From assembly GCF_050433565.1 (NCBI RefSeq), contig NZ_JBNPWZ010000003.1, positions 124,001 through 188,000 on the forward strand: 64,000 nucleotides of DNA. The letters are read 5' to 3'. Both the position numbers and the translations under genes were made by a program. Source of the DNA: Ornithinibacillus bavariensis. GTDB taxonomy: Bacteria; Bacillota; Bacilli; Bacillales; Amphibacillaceae. Position 1 is the stretch's first letter. Each line of letters starts with the position of its first letter. The notes under the pieces were generated by a model that did not search any database, was not told where the DNA came from, and worked only from the letters and a program-made list of their open reading frames with translations. This document shows, piece by piece, positions 53,687 through 62,777 of the stretch.

Positions 53687-55570
53687 TTAATTAACCTCTA
53701 AAGTTCCACTAGTATTTACGGTTACGATTCGTCTAACACCTACACTATCAGTAATATAAAATCCATCGAATACATTCGCCCCCCGTAAGTTTTGCTTTCC
53801 TGTTTTTCCTTCTAAATCATTATTAAACAACTGAATATTTGATGTAGTAGCAGTAGATTGTACGCCATACTGGTTTTGATTACCACTCACGTTCATTCTG
53901 ACTTTATTATGCGCAATAAAACCATCAGAAGAGGATGATGTTAATAAAACACCACTTCTAGTATTATCAGTTTCTATAGCTGGAGAATTTATTACATTAT
54001 TATTTATAGAAAATCCTTTAACATAAGCTACATATAAAACGTGCCGTCCTGTGCCATTAATAATATTACCTTCAATAATAAAATTTGATGTTAACCCCAT
54101 ATTACGAAAGCCAGCGTCAGGTTCATCTGTAAACACTGTTTCCCTAACAACATCTGTAATTTTATTTTTAACAAAATTCATATTTGAGACATAGAGAAGG
54201 TAAGCAACACGATAAACATTTTTAAAAATATTGGATTCAATTGAAACATTATCTGCTAACCGGATAAAAATGGAATCCGTTAAAGAAGGTATGTCATTAT
54301 CAAAGATATTTCCTCTAATTACAATGGATTCCATTTTTGAGACTGCCCCACCAACAAACCAGGCTCCCGCTTCAATATCTCTCCCAATAGTATTTCTGAA
54401 AATGTTATTGTCAATAATGATATTTTTACTAGTTTCGACAATAGTAGATGGATTAGAAATTATTACACCTCTTTGGCAATTTAAGAAAGAGTTATTTTGT
54501 ATTATTGTGTCTCTGTATTTAAAAATACGAACACCTGCATAAGTCAAGTTTTCAAACGTATTCCCAATAATTTTTATATTTGAATTATAAACTCCGTCCA
54601 CTTGCCCGTGATCCCCTACACCAACCGCCCAAGCAGTTGTTCCTTCTGTACCGCTAGAGCCAAAATAACAGTCTTTTATAGTTACGTTTCTACTTGGAGT
54701 ACTATCATAACTCCCAAAAGCGGGAAATCCCCCTTCTGAATGTGAAGAAATTTGAATAGCTTCCGAATATTCCCTCCCACCAGAATCTTTGTATCCCAGA
54801 AATTGACAATTTTCAATCAGTACATCAGAACAACCGGAAACATCAAACCAATGTCCGAATATCATATCTTTGAATACCATATTTCTAGCTGTAATATTCT
54901 TCCCATGTCCTAAACTGATTCCACTAAAATTTGAAGGGAAATTTATAATGTTTCCATCCAAAGTTCCGCCTTCAAAGGTAATATTCCCATTTCCCTCATA
55001 GCCGGTATAGTTGCCACCATATTCACCATTTAGAAAAAAAGAGCCATCATGCGCTCGGAGTATTGTTGCATCACTATCCAATGTGATATGCGTATTACTA
55101 TAAACATTCAATACGGATGTTATTTTGTAAGTACCACTTGGGATGAAAATATGAACATTACTACTTTTAGCTAAGTTTAATGCATACTGAAAAATTTGCG
55201 TATCATCTGCCACACCATCCCCAATAGCACCAAGTGTTTTTATATTAATCCCTCGTTCTTTCAAATCTATATTTGTGTTTTCTATAGATGATGTAACTTG
55301 ACTGTGTTCTGTATCTAACCTTGCTTTCAATTTAGGATATGCGTATCCATTTTCATCTACCCTAGCCTGTGCTGCCTCAACGCTAGAGTCACCATTAATA
55401 ACAATAGTATCAAGTTGTGTCTGAGTATCTTTCGAAAGTTCCTTTGCCTCATTTGCAGTATTCAACGCCTCGGTCGAATTTTGCTCCGCACGCTCACTCG
55501 CCAAGATGCTCTCGTTTATTTTCACCCGCCCTTTGTTGAGCGAGTCTTGTTTGTTAATTAATTCCGCCAT
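53687..55570 (-). CDS. phage tailspike with pectate-lyase (right-handed beta-helix) fold
   Basis: The 627-aa protein has an N-terminal helical, coiled-coil-like part (about residues 1-105), then the entry motif INIKTLGAIGDGVADDTQIF at about 112-131, and a long beta-helix with repeated short strands (NVTIKDCYFG, NIKIIGNTFEN, DTIIQNNSFLNC). It probably binds or degrades surface polysaccharide of the target. The N-terminal part likely docks on the tail. A damaged paralogue lies at 49246-50794. Confidence 0.85.
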   Translation of the reverse strand: MAELINKQDSLNKGRVKINESILASERAEQNSTEALNTANEAKELSKDTQTQLDTIVINGDSSVEAAQARVDENGYAYPKLKARLDTEHSQVTSSIENTNIDLKERGINIKTLGAIGDGVADDTQIFQYALNLAKSSNVHIFIPSGTYKITSVLNVYSNTHITLDSDATILRAHDGSFFLNGEYGGNYTGYEGNGNITFEGGTLDGNIINFPSNFSGISLGHGKNITARNMVFKDMIFGHWFDVSGCSDVLIENCQFLGYKDSGGREYSEAIQISSHSEGGFPAFGSYDSTPSRNVTIKDCYFGSSGTEGTTAWAVGVGDHGQVDGVYNSNIKIIGNTFENLTYAGVRIFKYRDTIIQNNSFLNCQRGVIISNPSTIVETSKNIIIDNNIFRNTIGRDIEAGAWFVGGAVSKMESIVIRGNIFDNDIPSLTDSIFIRLADNVSIESNIFKNVYRVAYLLYVSNMNFVKNKITDVVRETVFTDEPDAGFRNMGLTSNFIIEGNIINGTGRHVLYVAYVKGFSINNNVINSPAIETDNTRSGVLLTSSSSDGFIAHNKVRMNVSGNQNQYGVQSTATTSNIQLFNNDLEGKTGKQNLRGANVFDGFYITDSVGVRRIVTVNTSGTLEVN

Positions 55571-55601
55571 ATTTAACCTTCCCTCCTACGCCCAATAAGG
55601 C

Positions 55602-56459
55602 TTACATATATTTGTCTCGGAATTTAACTCGCATTTTAATGTTTATACCGTTACCACCAATACTTACTTGATTCTCTCCTGAATAAAGAACAAATTCGCC
55701 AAAACTTAGGTCACCAAATACATTAACTCCGTTTCTTACCGCCGTGTAATTCTCGCAATCTATCTTCCAAGTTTCGTTATTAAATGGCGGTAAAGCGATT
55801 GTATTTCCATTTGCACTTATATTAAGACTAGTCGCTGACCCTTCGATTTCGAATTTCGGTTTAACGTTATAACCATCCACGGTAATAATAAATGCCTTAG
55901 GCGAAGTAATATCAATCGCTCCACCAAGTCCATCGTGTCCAAGAAGGTAATTATATTCAAACGTCACCACATCGCTACCCCATACGATTTCATCCGCATA
56001 TATTCGTGAGTAAGCGAACGGGTCACTTGCTTTCAGCGGCAATACAAACGTACCAGCACGCGATATTCGGTTAACCGGTACCACACCGCTAAGAGTCGCC
56101 TTATACAATTTATCTGGTTCATAATCGTAAACTAATTCGACTTCTTTCGGTCGCCCATACTCGTCGAGCAACATCGTATTCAATTCGCGTATTAATTGTT
56201 GCGCATCTGCTAATGTCGCTTGGTTGTTAAAACCACATGATAAATTTAACTGACGCGCATCGAAATAACTTCCAAAATTATATTCGCCATGCCTACCCGG
56301 AATAACAAGCGTCTTATCCCGTGTTTGTGGTAGCGCAGGTTCTTCGGAATCGGCGAGTAAGTGAACGCCGAAGTCCGCTAACCTTATACCGTTATTAATA
56401 CTTACGCTAGATTCCGACAGCGGATCTCCTATAAACGTATAATTGGACATGCGAATCAC
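55602..56459 (-). CDS. distal tail protein (Dit)
   Basis: The 285-aa protein has the siphovirus Dit fold pattern: an N-terminal domain with DTRQ-like GRHGEYNFGSYFDARQLNL, then LKASDPFAYS and a jelly-roll-type C-terminal domain (VDGYNVKPKFEIEGS, GENQVSIGGNGINI). Dit forms the hub at the tail end joining the tape measure and tail tip. It overlaps the tape measure gene by four bases. Confidence 0.88.
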   Translation of the reverse strand: MIRMSNYTFIGDPLSESSVSINNGIRLADFGVHLLADSEEPALPQTRDKTLVIPGRHGEYNFGSYFDARQLNLSCGFNNQATLADAQQLIRELNTMLLDEYGRPKEVELVYDYEPDKLYKATLSGVVPVNRISRAGTFVLPLKASDPFAYSRIYADEIVWGSDVVTFEYNYLLGHDGLGGAIDITSPKAFIITVDGYNVKPKFEIEGSATSLNISANGNTIALPPFNNETWKIDCENYTAVRNGVNVFGDLSFGEFVLYSGENQVSIGGNGINIKMRVKFRDKYM

Positions 56460-59400
56460 CTCCGCCCTTTCCTAACTTTAGCTTCTTTTGTTTTTTGCGC
56501 CAATTTCTCAGCTATCCGATTGATGTCCGCTTCCTCACGAACAATAAATGTTGCACCTTCAAGCATACCTCTATAATTATACGTGTCTCCTCTATTGACT
56601 CCTTGATCTTCCCCTACTAAATTCGCCTGCATTTGGGCCGTTATTTGATTGGCGTGACCGAGAAAATCACCTACATCAATTCCTGCTAGTTTTGGTTGCT
56701 CCGGTGTTGCAGCTTCGGAAATTTTTTGCGCCATTTTTGCAATAGCAGATAATTCGTCTTGCATACCAAGGATTAATCCCTCACCGAGCATCTGTCCTAT
56801 TTGATAACGGAACACACGCGACGGAGATTTGATTCCGAAGAAGTTAGTAATCGCATTTTTGATATTACTTCCGATTTCCTTTACTTTAGCGATCGCCTCT
56901 TCCTTCTTTTCTAAAAGGCCTGTGATAAGACCACTAATTAAGTCTTTTCCGGCTTTGAGCATATCTCCGACAAATCCACCAATTCTACTTAAAAATTCTT
57001 TTCCAAGTTCTAATGCAGCCTCCCCTAACTTTTCGATTGATCCAAGTAATCCAGTTACTAATTCTACGACTAATTTTCCGCCCATAATGATTATTTGTGG
57101 AATCATTTTACCTATTCCTTTTAGGAGCTCCCAAATAAGTATAATTGCGGCCGCGAGTAGTTGTGGTAGCGAAGTAATTAACCCCTCAATTAACGCAACT
57201 AAAATCTTGATCCCAGCCTCGATTATCACTGGTAGATTTGTAATTAGCGCATCCAATAACGAAGTAATTAAGAGAATTGTCGCGTCAATTAAAGCAGGTA
57301 ATGTTTCGATGATACCGTCAATTAGGCTAGTTAATAATAATATACCGGCGTCTATAATCATCGGTAAATTTTCAATCAAGGTGTCTAGTAACGATGTTAT
57401 CAGCAATATTGCAGCTTCAATTAACATAGGAAGTGCGCCTACAATCGCTTCAATTATGGTGGTTAAAACCTCAATACCTACTTCAATCAAGGTTGGTAGT
57501 ACTTCGACAATCCCCGAAACTAATGTAGTGATAATCAAAATTGCACTTTCTAGTAAACCAGGTAAAGCTAAGGTAATACCTTCTACTAGTGCGTTTATCA
57601 TTGTAATTGCCGTTTCTGATAACATCGGAATTGCCTCGACCCACGCATCGAGTAATGTAGAAATAATTTCTGTAGCAGTCTCAATTATTTGTGGTAGAGA
57701 ATCCGTTAACCCCTTTATTAGGTTAATCATAATTTCGCTACCCTTTACAATAGCTCCGGTTGCCATCTCCGCTAAATTTATAATAAACTCCGACGCCATT
57801 GTAGCCATGTTATTGATGGCTTCCGAAAATTCCATTTCACCTTTAAACACCTTAAACATGTCGCTGACAATGTTCGTTTTAGTCGCTAAGAACATTAATC
57901 CCCCAACTAACCATCCAATAGGACCAGTTAGACCTAAAAAGGTGGTTAATAATGATGGAAGAAAACTAGCTACTTTCTTCACTATGTCAAAAAAGGACAA
58001 TCCTGCGTCCTGCATCCTCTCGAATCCGGCCCCAACCAAATCCGCAACAAATCCAAATCCTTCCATTACCCCATTTAATGCACCAGACCCGAACTTTTTA
58101 AATGTTTCACTTACTGCACTAGTAAATCCGGATAATGATTTAGAGACGGCTCCTACCATTTCGGAAGTTTTTTCACGAATACTGTCCCAGTTTTTTACGA
58201 TAACTACTGCAAGCCCCGCTATGGTCGGTATTAAAATTCCAATACCCATAAATATTGCAATAAATCTTAATACCATCGATGAAGCTAGTCCCATAGGTGA
58301 TACTATTGCTCCAATTGAAGTTATTACCGAACCTACGAACATCAGTAATGTTCCAAATCCTGTTGCAAGTGCTGCTAATGCCGCTCCAACTATCACCATT
58401 GTCGTTATAAACGTCTTTGTGTTATCGCTAGAGTTTGCGAACCATTCTGCCAATCTAGCGAAGGCGGAAATGACTGGGTCAAATACGTCAATCATTCCGC
58501 TTAAAGTTTCCATAAATGGACCTCCGATGGCAGTAACTATATCTTTAAAACGGTTTCGTAAGACTTTCACCTTGGACGCGAAGGTTCCGTATTGTTCCCC
58601 AGCCTCCCTCGTTAGTGCACTATTTTCGTCCCAAGCTACATTACCTAGTTGAAGTGCATCAGTAAATACGTTAGAAGCTCCAGCAGCGCGTAACAAAGTG
58701 TCTTTAACATGAGTTTCTCCAAGTCCTAAATCCGATAAGACTTCGGCTGTATTGGCGCCACCTTTTGATAATTTATCAAGTCCACCAATGAATGCGATAA
58801 GAGCGTTTGCCGCATCTTGTTCAAAAGCTTTCTTAAAGTCGCTAGACGACATTCCGGCTACTTTCGCAAATTTTTCGAGTTCTTTTCCTCCGTCCAATAC
58901 TGCATTGTTCATATTTAGAAATACGCGCGAGAACGCTGTACCTCCAGTCTCGGCATTTATACCAACTGATGATAAAGCACCTGCGAAGGATAGAATCTGT
59001 GCTTCGGATAGTCCGATTTGATTACCGGTATCAGCAAGTCTAAGTCCCATTTCCACAATTTCCGCCTCAGTGGTCGCCAAATTGTTACCTAGATGGACAA
59101 CCGTACTCCCGAGCCTGTCAATATCTTCCATTGACATCCCCGTAATATTCGCAAATCTCGTAAGTGCAGTAGCTGCATCATCCGCACTTATATTTGTAGC
59201 TACTCCCATATCAATCATAACTCGCGTAAAGTCTAACAGGTGGTCCTTACTAATCCCTAACTGCCCAGCTATTTCTGCTACAGAAGCGATTTCTTCTGAA
59301 CTTGCCGGAATTTCATTCGCCATATCGCGGATACCTTTTGATAGCTTGGCATATTCTGCTTCAGTTGCTTTTGTAGTCTTACGAACACCAGCGAAAGCTA

Positions 59401-59602
59401 ATTCATAATCACTCGCAGCCTTAACTGCTATGCCGATTCCAGCTAAGGAAGCAACCTTTATGTCGCCAAATATTTTGGTAATTGAGGCTCCTGTCGACTC
59501 AAACTTACCACCTAAATCTTGTAAATCCTTACCTACGATCTTAAGATTACGCTGGAAGTTGGATACATCTGCACCTACCCGAACTAACACGTTTCCTATC
59601 AT
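56456..59602 (-). CDS. tail tape measure protein with 22-residue repeats
   Basis: The 1048-aa protein sets tail length. It starts with the TMP domain (ASDYELAFAGVRKTTKATEAEY, about 60-80), has hydrophobic helices near 390-460, and ten tandem 22-residue repeats at residues 636-855 (57038-57697) of the form LP-x-LI-x-A-x-ILLITSLLD. GIKSPSRVFRYQIGQMLGEG near 965-985 is typical of Gram-positive phages. At about 0.15 nm per residue, the known rule for TMPs, its length would correspond to a tail near 150 nm. Confidence 0.93.
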   Translation of the reverse strand: MIGNVLVRVGADVSNFQRNLKIVGKDLQDLGGKFESTGASITKIFGDIKVASLAGIGIAVKAASDYELAFAGVRKTTKATEAEYAKLSKGIRDMANEIPASSEEIASVAEIAGQLGISKDHLLDFTRVMIDMGVATNISADDAATALTRFANITGMSMEDIDRLGSTVVHLGNNLATTEAEIVEMGLRLADTGNQIGLSEAQILSFAGALSSVGINAETGGTAFSRVFLNMNNAVLDGGKELEKFAKVAGMSSSDFKKAFEQDAANALIAFIGGLDKLSKGGANTAEVLSDLGLGETHVKDTLLRAAGASNVFTDALQLGNVAWDENSALTREAGEQYGTFASKVKVLRNRFKDIVTAIGGPFMETLSGMIDVFDPVISAFARLAEWFANSSDNTKTFITTMVIVGAALAALATGFGTLLMFVGSVITSIGAIVSPMGLASSMVLRFIAIFMGIGILIPTIAGLAVVIVKNWDSIREKTSEMVGAVSKSLSGFTSAVSETFKKFGSGALNGVMEGFGFVADLVGAGFERMQDAGLSFFDIVKKVASFLPSLLTTFLGLTGPIGWLVGGLMFLATKTNIVSDMFKVFKGEMEFSEAINNMATMASEFIINLAEMATGAIVKGSEIMINLIKGLTDSLPQIIETATEIISTLLDAWVEAIPMLSETAITMINALVEGITLALPGLLESAILIITTLVSGIVEVLPTLIEVGIEVLTTIIEAIVGALPMLIEAAILLITSLLDTLIENLPMIIDAGILLLTSLIDGIIETLPALIDATILLITSLLDALITNLPVIIEAGIKILVALIEGLITSLPQLLAAAIILIWELLKGIGKMIPQIIIMGGKLVVELVTGLLGSIEKLGEAALELGKEFLSRIGGFVGDMLKAGKDLISGLITGLLEKKEEAIAKVKEIGSNIKNAITNFFGIKSPSRVFRYQIGQMLGEGLILGMQDELSAIAKMAQKISEAATPEQPKLAGIDVGDFLGHANQITAQMQANLVGEDQGVNRGDTYNYRGMLEGATFIVREEADINRIAEKLAQKTKEAKVRKGRR
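57038..57697 (-). repeat. ten 66-bp (22-residue) repeats within the tape measure gene
   Basis: Each unit starts Leu/Ile-Pro and follows the same hydrophobic pattern, e.g. LPMLIEAAILLITSLLDTL and LPALIDATILLITSLLDAL. Ten units fill residues 636-855 without gaps. Confidence 0.85.
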
Positions 59603-59883
59603 TTAGCATCAACCTCCTTTCCAGTTAATTTCGTTAAATCAAATTGCCCTAGCCATTCTTGTGCACGTACTTGTTTTTCAAGGACACTCTTGACCTTTGT
59701 TTTCGTCATATCTTCTTCTGTAGGGCGTCTGTATAACTCATCCGGCTTCGGCAATTTACCGTGCTTTCCTTTTCCTCGAGATGCCGCTGCATACATAATT
59801 GCGTACATAGCTTGGCGTTCATTTTCATCGTGTGTACGCTCGACGTTTTCTTCGCATATCATCGCAAATTCTCGGTGTGTCAT
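59599..59883 (-). CDS. tail assembly chaperone, downstream (T-like) part
   Basis: This 94-codon frame has no good start. Reading upstream in the same frame gives GWRYLGLEPYKILRMTHREF, the Y-R-x-G-L-x-P-x-E-x-x-x-M-T-x-R-E-type signature of tail chaperone T domains, and the open frame reaches back to 60024 inside the gpG-like gene at -1 relative phase. It is therefore most likely made as a -1 frameshift extension of the preceding protein. It overlaps the tape measure start by four bases. Confidence 0.75.
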   Translation of the reverse strand: MTHREFAMICEENVERTHDENERQAMYAIMYAAASRGKGKHGKLPKPDELYRRPTEEDMTKTKVKSVLEKQVRAQEWLGQFDLTKLTGKEVDAK

Positions 59884-59975
59884 GCGGAGTATTTTGTAGG
59901 GCTCTAATCCTAGATACCGCCAACCGTGACGGATACACTCTTCAACCTCGATATATCCAGCATCTTGATCGACGG

Positions 59976-60341
59976 TTACTTCATTAGTGCCTCGATTTGT
60001 TTCTTCGCCTTCGGATCTTTTTGGAACATCTTGTCTACCGTCTTCTTGTAGAAAAAACTCTCAGCCACAACTCCATAGGACACTTGATTAATGAAGTCTA
60101 AATCGATTTTTTCTTGACTAATTCCTTGCTCAATCGCCTTTTCAACGTCCGATTTTTTAAACCCTTTTTTCGTGTGGAATAATCCCGCATGTACAATTGA
60201 TACAAACGTATCAATGTCCCCAGACAGTGCTTTTTGAATGAGCATAAAGGCACCACCTTCGTATAGACCATTTAAGTATTTTACGCTTTCTAGTGTTATC
60301 TTTAATTCATGCTCTTCGCCATTTATTTCAAAAAGTTTCAT
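59976..60341 (-). CDS. tail assembly chaperone, upstream (G-like) part
   Basis: The 121-aa helical protein (MKLFEINGEEHELKITLESV start) has the position and size of gpG-type chaperones that bind the tape measure protein during tail assembly. Near its end the message reads C-CAA-AAA-G (60024-60017) in codon phase, a plausible -1 slip site; continuation in the -1 frame joins the T-like part and gives a fused G-T product. It lies between the tail tube and tape measure genes. Confidence 0.82.
   Translation of the reverse strand: MKLFEINGEEHELKITLESVKYLNGLYEGGAFMLIQKALSGDIDTFVSIVHAGLFHTKKGFKKSDVEKAIEQGISQEKIDLDFINQVSYGVVAESFFYKKTVDKMFQKDPKAKKQIEALMK
60018..60024 (-). other. candidate -1 ribosomal frameshift site
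   Basis: The heptamer C CAA AAA lies in codon phase 14 codons before the zero-frame stop. The -1 frame from here is open for 47 codons to 59883 and then through the T-like frame. AAG AAA 20 bases later is a weaker alternative slip site. Confidence 0.55.
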
Positions 60342-60505
60342 ATTAATAAGCCTCCGATTATTTTTCGATTTTTATATAAAAGGCGGGATAATCCCGCCAT
60401 TAATTACTTTTTTTCCTTGTCTACATCTCGTCCATAGATTCTTTCACTACTGAATAGAGGGTCACTCTAGACGATTCTGTAACCTCCTCAAGTACACTAG
60501 GGTTA

Positions 60506-60958
60506 CTAGTTATTATCAGATGCGCCTTCCGGAAGTTCTGCTAGTGTACCCTCTTGAATTGAACCGTTTAGTGAACCCTCTAGCGTATAAGTTGCATGTT
60601 CACCGTTTGAGAAGGATCTTTCGAAAGATGATATCATATAGTTTCCAGCTTCCGTAGTCATAGTTCTCGTATTAACTTCAATAATCTTTACGAATTTCCT
60701 TTGTCGTTGTGCTGTTTTAACATAGGCGATAGCGGTGTCTCCCTCAGTTAATACGCCTTCTACCGAGATGGATTGCGTTACATTACCATAATCAGACCCA
60801 CTCTTATCCTTTGTACTTAAATCAATAGCGTCCGCTTCAGAAGTTGTAGATCCACTTGTTTGGTTAAATAGGCGATAAGTTCTAGATGTTTCTCCTTCTG
60901 TGTCGCTTGGAACCTCAACTAAATAAAGAAATTCTTCTCCTCTAAATTCAACTGCCAT
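60506..60958 (-). CDS. major tail tube protein (TP901-1-like)
   Basis: The 150-aa protein is beta-rich (FLYLVEVPSDTEGETSRTYRLFNQT; VTQSISVEGVLTEGD; TYTLEGSLNGS), fitting the TP901-1-type major tail protein. It is the first tail gene; SD AAGGAGG precedes ATG. Presence of a tube protein without sheath indicates a long flexible, non-contractile tail. Confidence 0.85.
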   Translation of the reverse strand: MAVEFRGEEFLYLVEVPSDTEGETSRTYRLFNQTSGSTTSEADAIDLSTKDKSGSDYGNVTQSISVEGVLTEGDTAIAYVKTAQRQRKFVKIIEVNTRTMTTEAGNYMISSFERSFSNGEHATYTLEGSLNGSIQEGTLAELPEGASDNN

Positions 60959-61599
60959 AATTAATTTTCCTCCTTATTTTTATGTGAAATGCGATCGACT
61001 TCATATAGAAATAAAGTCAGTGCATTTTCATTTTATTCGAAGTTCAGCCGCACTTAGCGGTACTTCTTTCGTTACTTCCATATGAAAAAGCCCGGACGTT
61101 GATTCGCCCGAGGTTATATATAGTGAGTCCACGGATAAAAGCATTTCGTGTATTTCACCTTGTTTCTAGTTTTTTCGAAAAGCTATAAGCAAAACCAAAG
61201 CAGAGAGGAATTTTGTCTCTGCAAGCTTATATTGTCTTGATTTGTATTTAAGGTTATTCTTACTTCAACGGTGATACCGTCTAATATTATTTCCGCTGGT
61301 ACCTTTATCTTATCTTTAAATCATTCGTCTTACATAATATAGGTGCTGATCTTAATATTCACCGCCTATCTTCACTGTTTTTTCTACTCCTTGTTTGTCT
61401 GTCTTCCGGTCCGATTTCTTCCAAAGAAAATCAACCCCTGTATATTTTTTACAAATTTTTATACGCCATGAAACATCATCTCCCATTTTAGGTTATATTT
61501 TTGGACAGAACAAAGTACCACTTTTTGTTAAGCAAACGGTGGTAAAAACTGCCTCTATAATGTATAACCGTGAGAAGTAATAAAATACAATACTTAATC
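60959..61599. other. gene-free region with two minus-strand terminators, where head genes would be expected
   Basis: Terminators: CGTCCGGG/CTCGGGCG at 61084-61112 with a CTTTTTC tail, and GCAGAGA/TCTCTGC at 61190-61222. Right of the second one are short coding-like fragments without starts (for example IKIPAEIILDGITVEV), possibly remains of lost genes. No clear sigma-A promoter is seen before the tail tube gene, compatible with control by an alternative sigma-like regulator. Confidence 0.6.
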
Positions 61600-62091
61600 C
61601 TAATTTACTCGTGAAATATAAGTAAATACCGGCTGAACCTTCGTAAATTCCAAATACCTTCTCCATCTTTCCTTATTCCGTGCATTTATGTCAGCGCCAT
61701 CTATATGTTCGTTCATTATGTTTCTTTTTCTCCGATTCATTTCTCGCGACTTTTGCCGGTAGTTCTTTCCGTCTGTACCAACTTCATCCGCCCATTTTAT
61801 CGATACTTGCGCTTTATTTCGCCTAACCTCTTGTCTGTGGCTCATAATCGGATATTCCATATGTGTCATCTTATATACATCAGGATTCGTTATCTCATCA
61901 TCTAATATTAATGTAGCCAATCGATTTAATGCGCTAACATCCGGACGCTCTCTTACCTGTCTAAAGTACTCATCCGTATAATACTGAACCAGCCACATTC
62001 GCTGATTACGATCCATTTTCGATTTGTTTTCATAAAGGTTGTCGATAACCTCATTAAGTTTCAATTTATAATCGCTTGTGAAGTCAATCAT
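61600..62091 (-). CDS. phage protein, basic, unknown
   Basis: ATG at 62091 overlaps the stop of the preceding sigma-like gene and gives 163 aa. It is rich in Arg, Lys, Asp and Tyr (RNQRMWLVQYYTDEYFRQVR; KSREMNRRKRN) and probably helical. I do not recognise a domain. Coupling to the regulator suggests a control or accessory role. Confidence 0.6.
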   Translation of the reverse strand: MIDFTSDYKLKLNEVIDNLYENKSKMDRNQRMWLVQYYTDEYFRQVRERPDVSALNRLATLILDDEITNPDVYKMTHMEYPIMSHRQEVRRNKAQVSIKWADEVGTDGKNYRQKSREMNRRKRNIMNEHIDGADINARNKERWRRYLEFTKVQPVFTYISRVN

Positions 62092-62584
62092 TTCCCAGAT
62101 TCCCCTTTCCATAACTTAATCGATATCCCTCGTCATGCTTCGCCCAATATTCGAACACAGCTGCAATTTTAGAAAGGGTTGTTGCGATATAATTTCCTAC
62201 AGCTTGCTGCGAGATCCCTAACTCCCTACCTGTCTGTCCCTGTGTCCAATCCTTGATAAATACACAGTTTATGGCACTTTTTTGACGACTCGTTAAGTTT
62301 GCTAACTCAATTGCATTACTAAGGTCAGCTATTATCACTATCGCATCTGTATCTCCATCATATTGCCTTTTAACTAGCGCGTGATAGTCGGATAATAGTA
62401 AACGAACACCTTCCGGATTATCAAGTGCATAGGCTTCGTCTATCCTTCGTTCCTTTTCAGTTAAATCAATCGTAGTTGAAACTATAATAATCAACTCCCC
62501 TTTCTTCATTCCTTTTATATTGTTTATAAGGTTGAAATCGATTTTTTTTTTATTTGTTGGAAATGTACCATCAACCTTGTTCAT
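62084..62584 (-). CDS. sigma-factor-like late regulator (region 4 helix-turn-helix)
   Basis: The C-terminal half has a sigma region 4-like helix-turn-helix, LTSRQKSAINCVFIKDWTQG and ELGISQQAVGNYIATTL (about residues 97-140), resembling Xpf/positive control factors of defective Bacillus phages. The start is unsure: ATG at 62584 lacks an SD, while AAAGGGGAG near 62503-62495 is followed only by TTG (touching) and ATT codons. The N-terminal 30 codons include a ten-A run on the coding strand. It probably activates the tail operon. Confidence 0.75.
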   Translation of the reverse strand: MNKVDGTFPTNKKKIDFNLINNIKGMKKGELIIIVSTTIDLTEKERRIDEAYALDNPEGVRLLLSDYHALVKRQYDGDTDAIVIIADLSNAIELANLTSRQKSAINCVFIKDWTQGQTGRELGISQQAVGNYIATTLSKIAAVFEYWAKHDEGYRLSYGKGNLGND

Positions 62585-62639
62585 AAGATTGGGACAAAGT
62601 TTTATCTTCTAAGATCAATCTGTTAGTAAAGTTTGCTTA

Positions 62640-62777
62640 TTAACTTTTTTCTTCGCTATCTAACTCATACTCTTCAAGAGATTTCTCTGTTTTGATTATT
62701 AGTCGTAAAACCATTTCTTCAAGTTCCCCTTATTCTAGCTTCACTTCTTTATTTGGTTGTTCAATGGAACTATTCAT
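62640..62777 (-). pseudogene. small ORF interrupted by TAA
   Basis: ATG at 62777 overlaps the stop of the upstream membrane gene. Fifteen codons (MNSSIEQPNKEVKLE) precede TAA at 62732-62730; the same frame continues 29 codons (GELEEMVLRLIIKTEKSLEE and an acidic end). Either a 45-aa acidic phage protein with a nonsense mutation, or two tiny ORFs, the second starting at the ATG at 62714 behind AAGGGG. Confidence 0.45.

Noticed and set aside
56829..58652. 607-codon plus frame
   Set aside because: Antisense shadow of the tape measure gene; it is open only because the repeated hydrophobic codons avoid stops on that strand.
61024..61140. 38-codon minus frame as a remnant phage head protein
   Set aside because: Its middle is the CGTCCGGG/CTCGGGCG terminator, so it is better explained as regulatory sequence.
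61395..61580. 61-codon plus frame in the region before the tail tube
   Set aside because: No SD, opposite strand to the cluster, no recognisable features.
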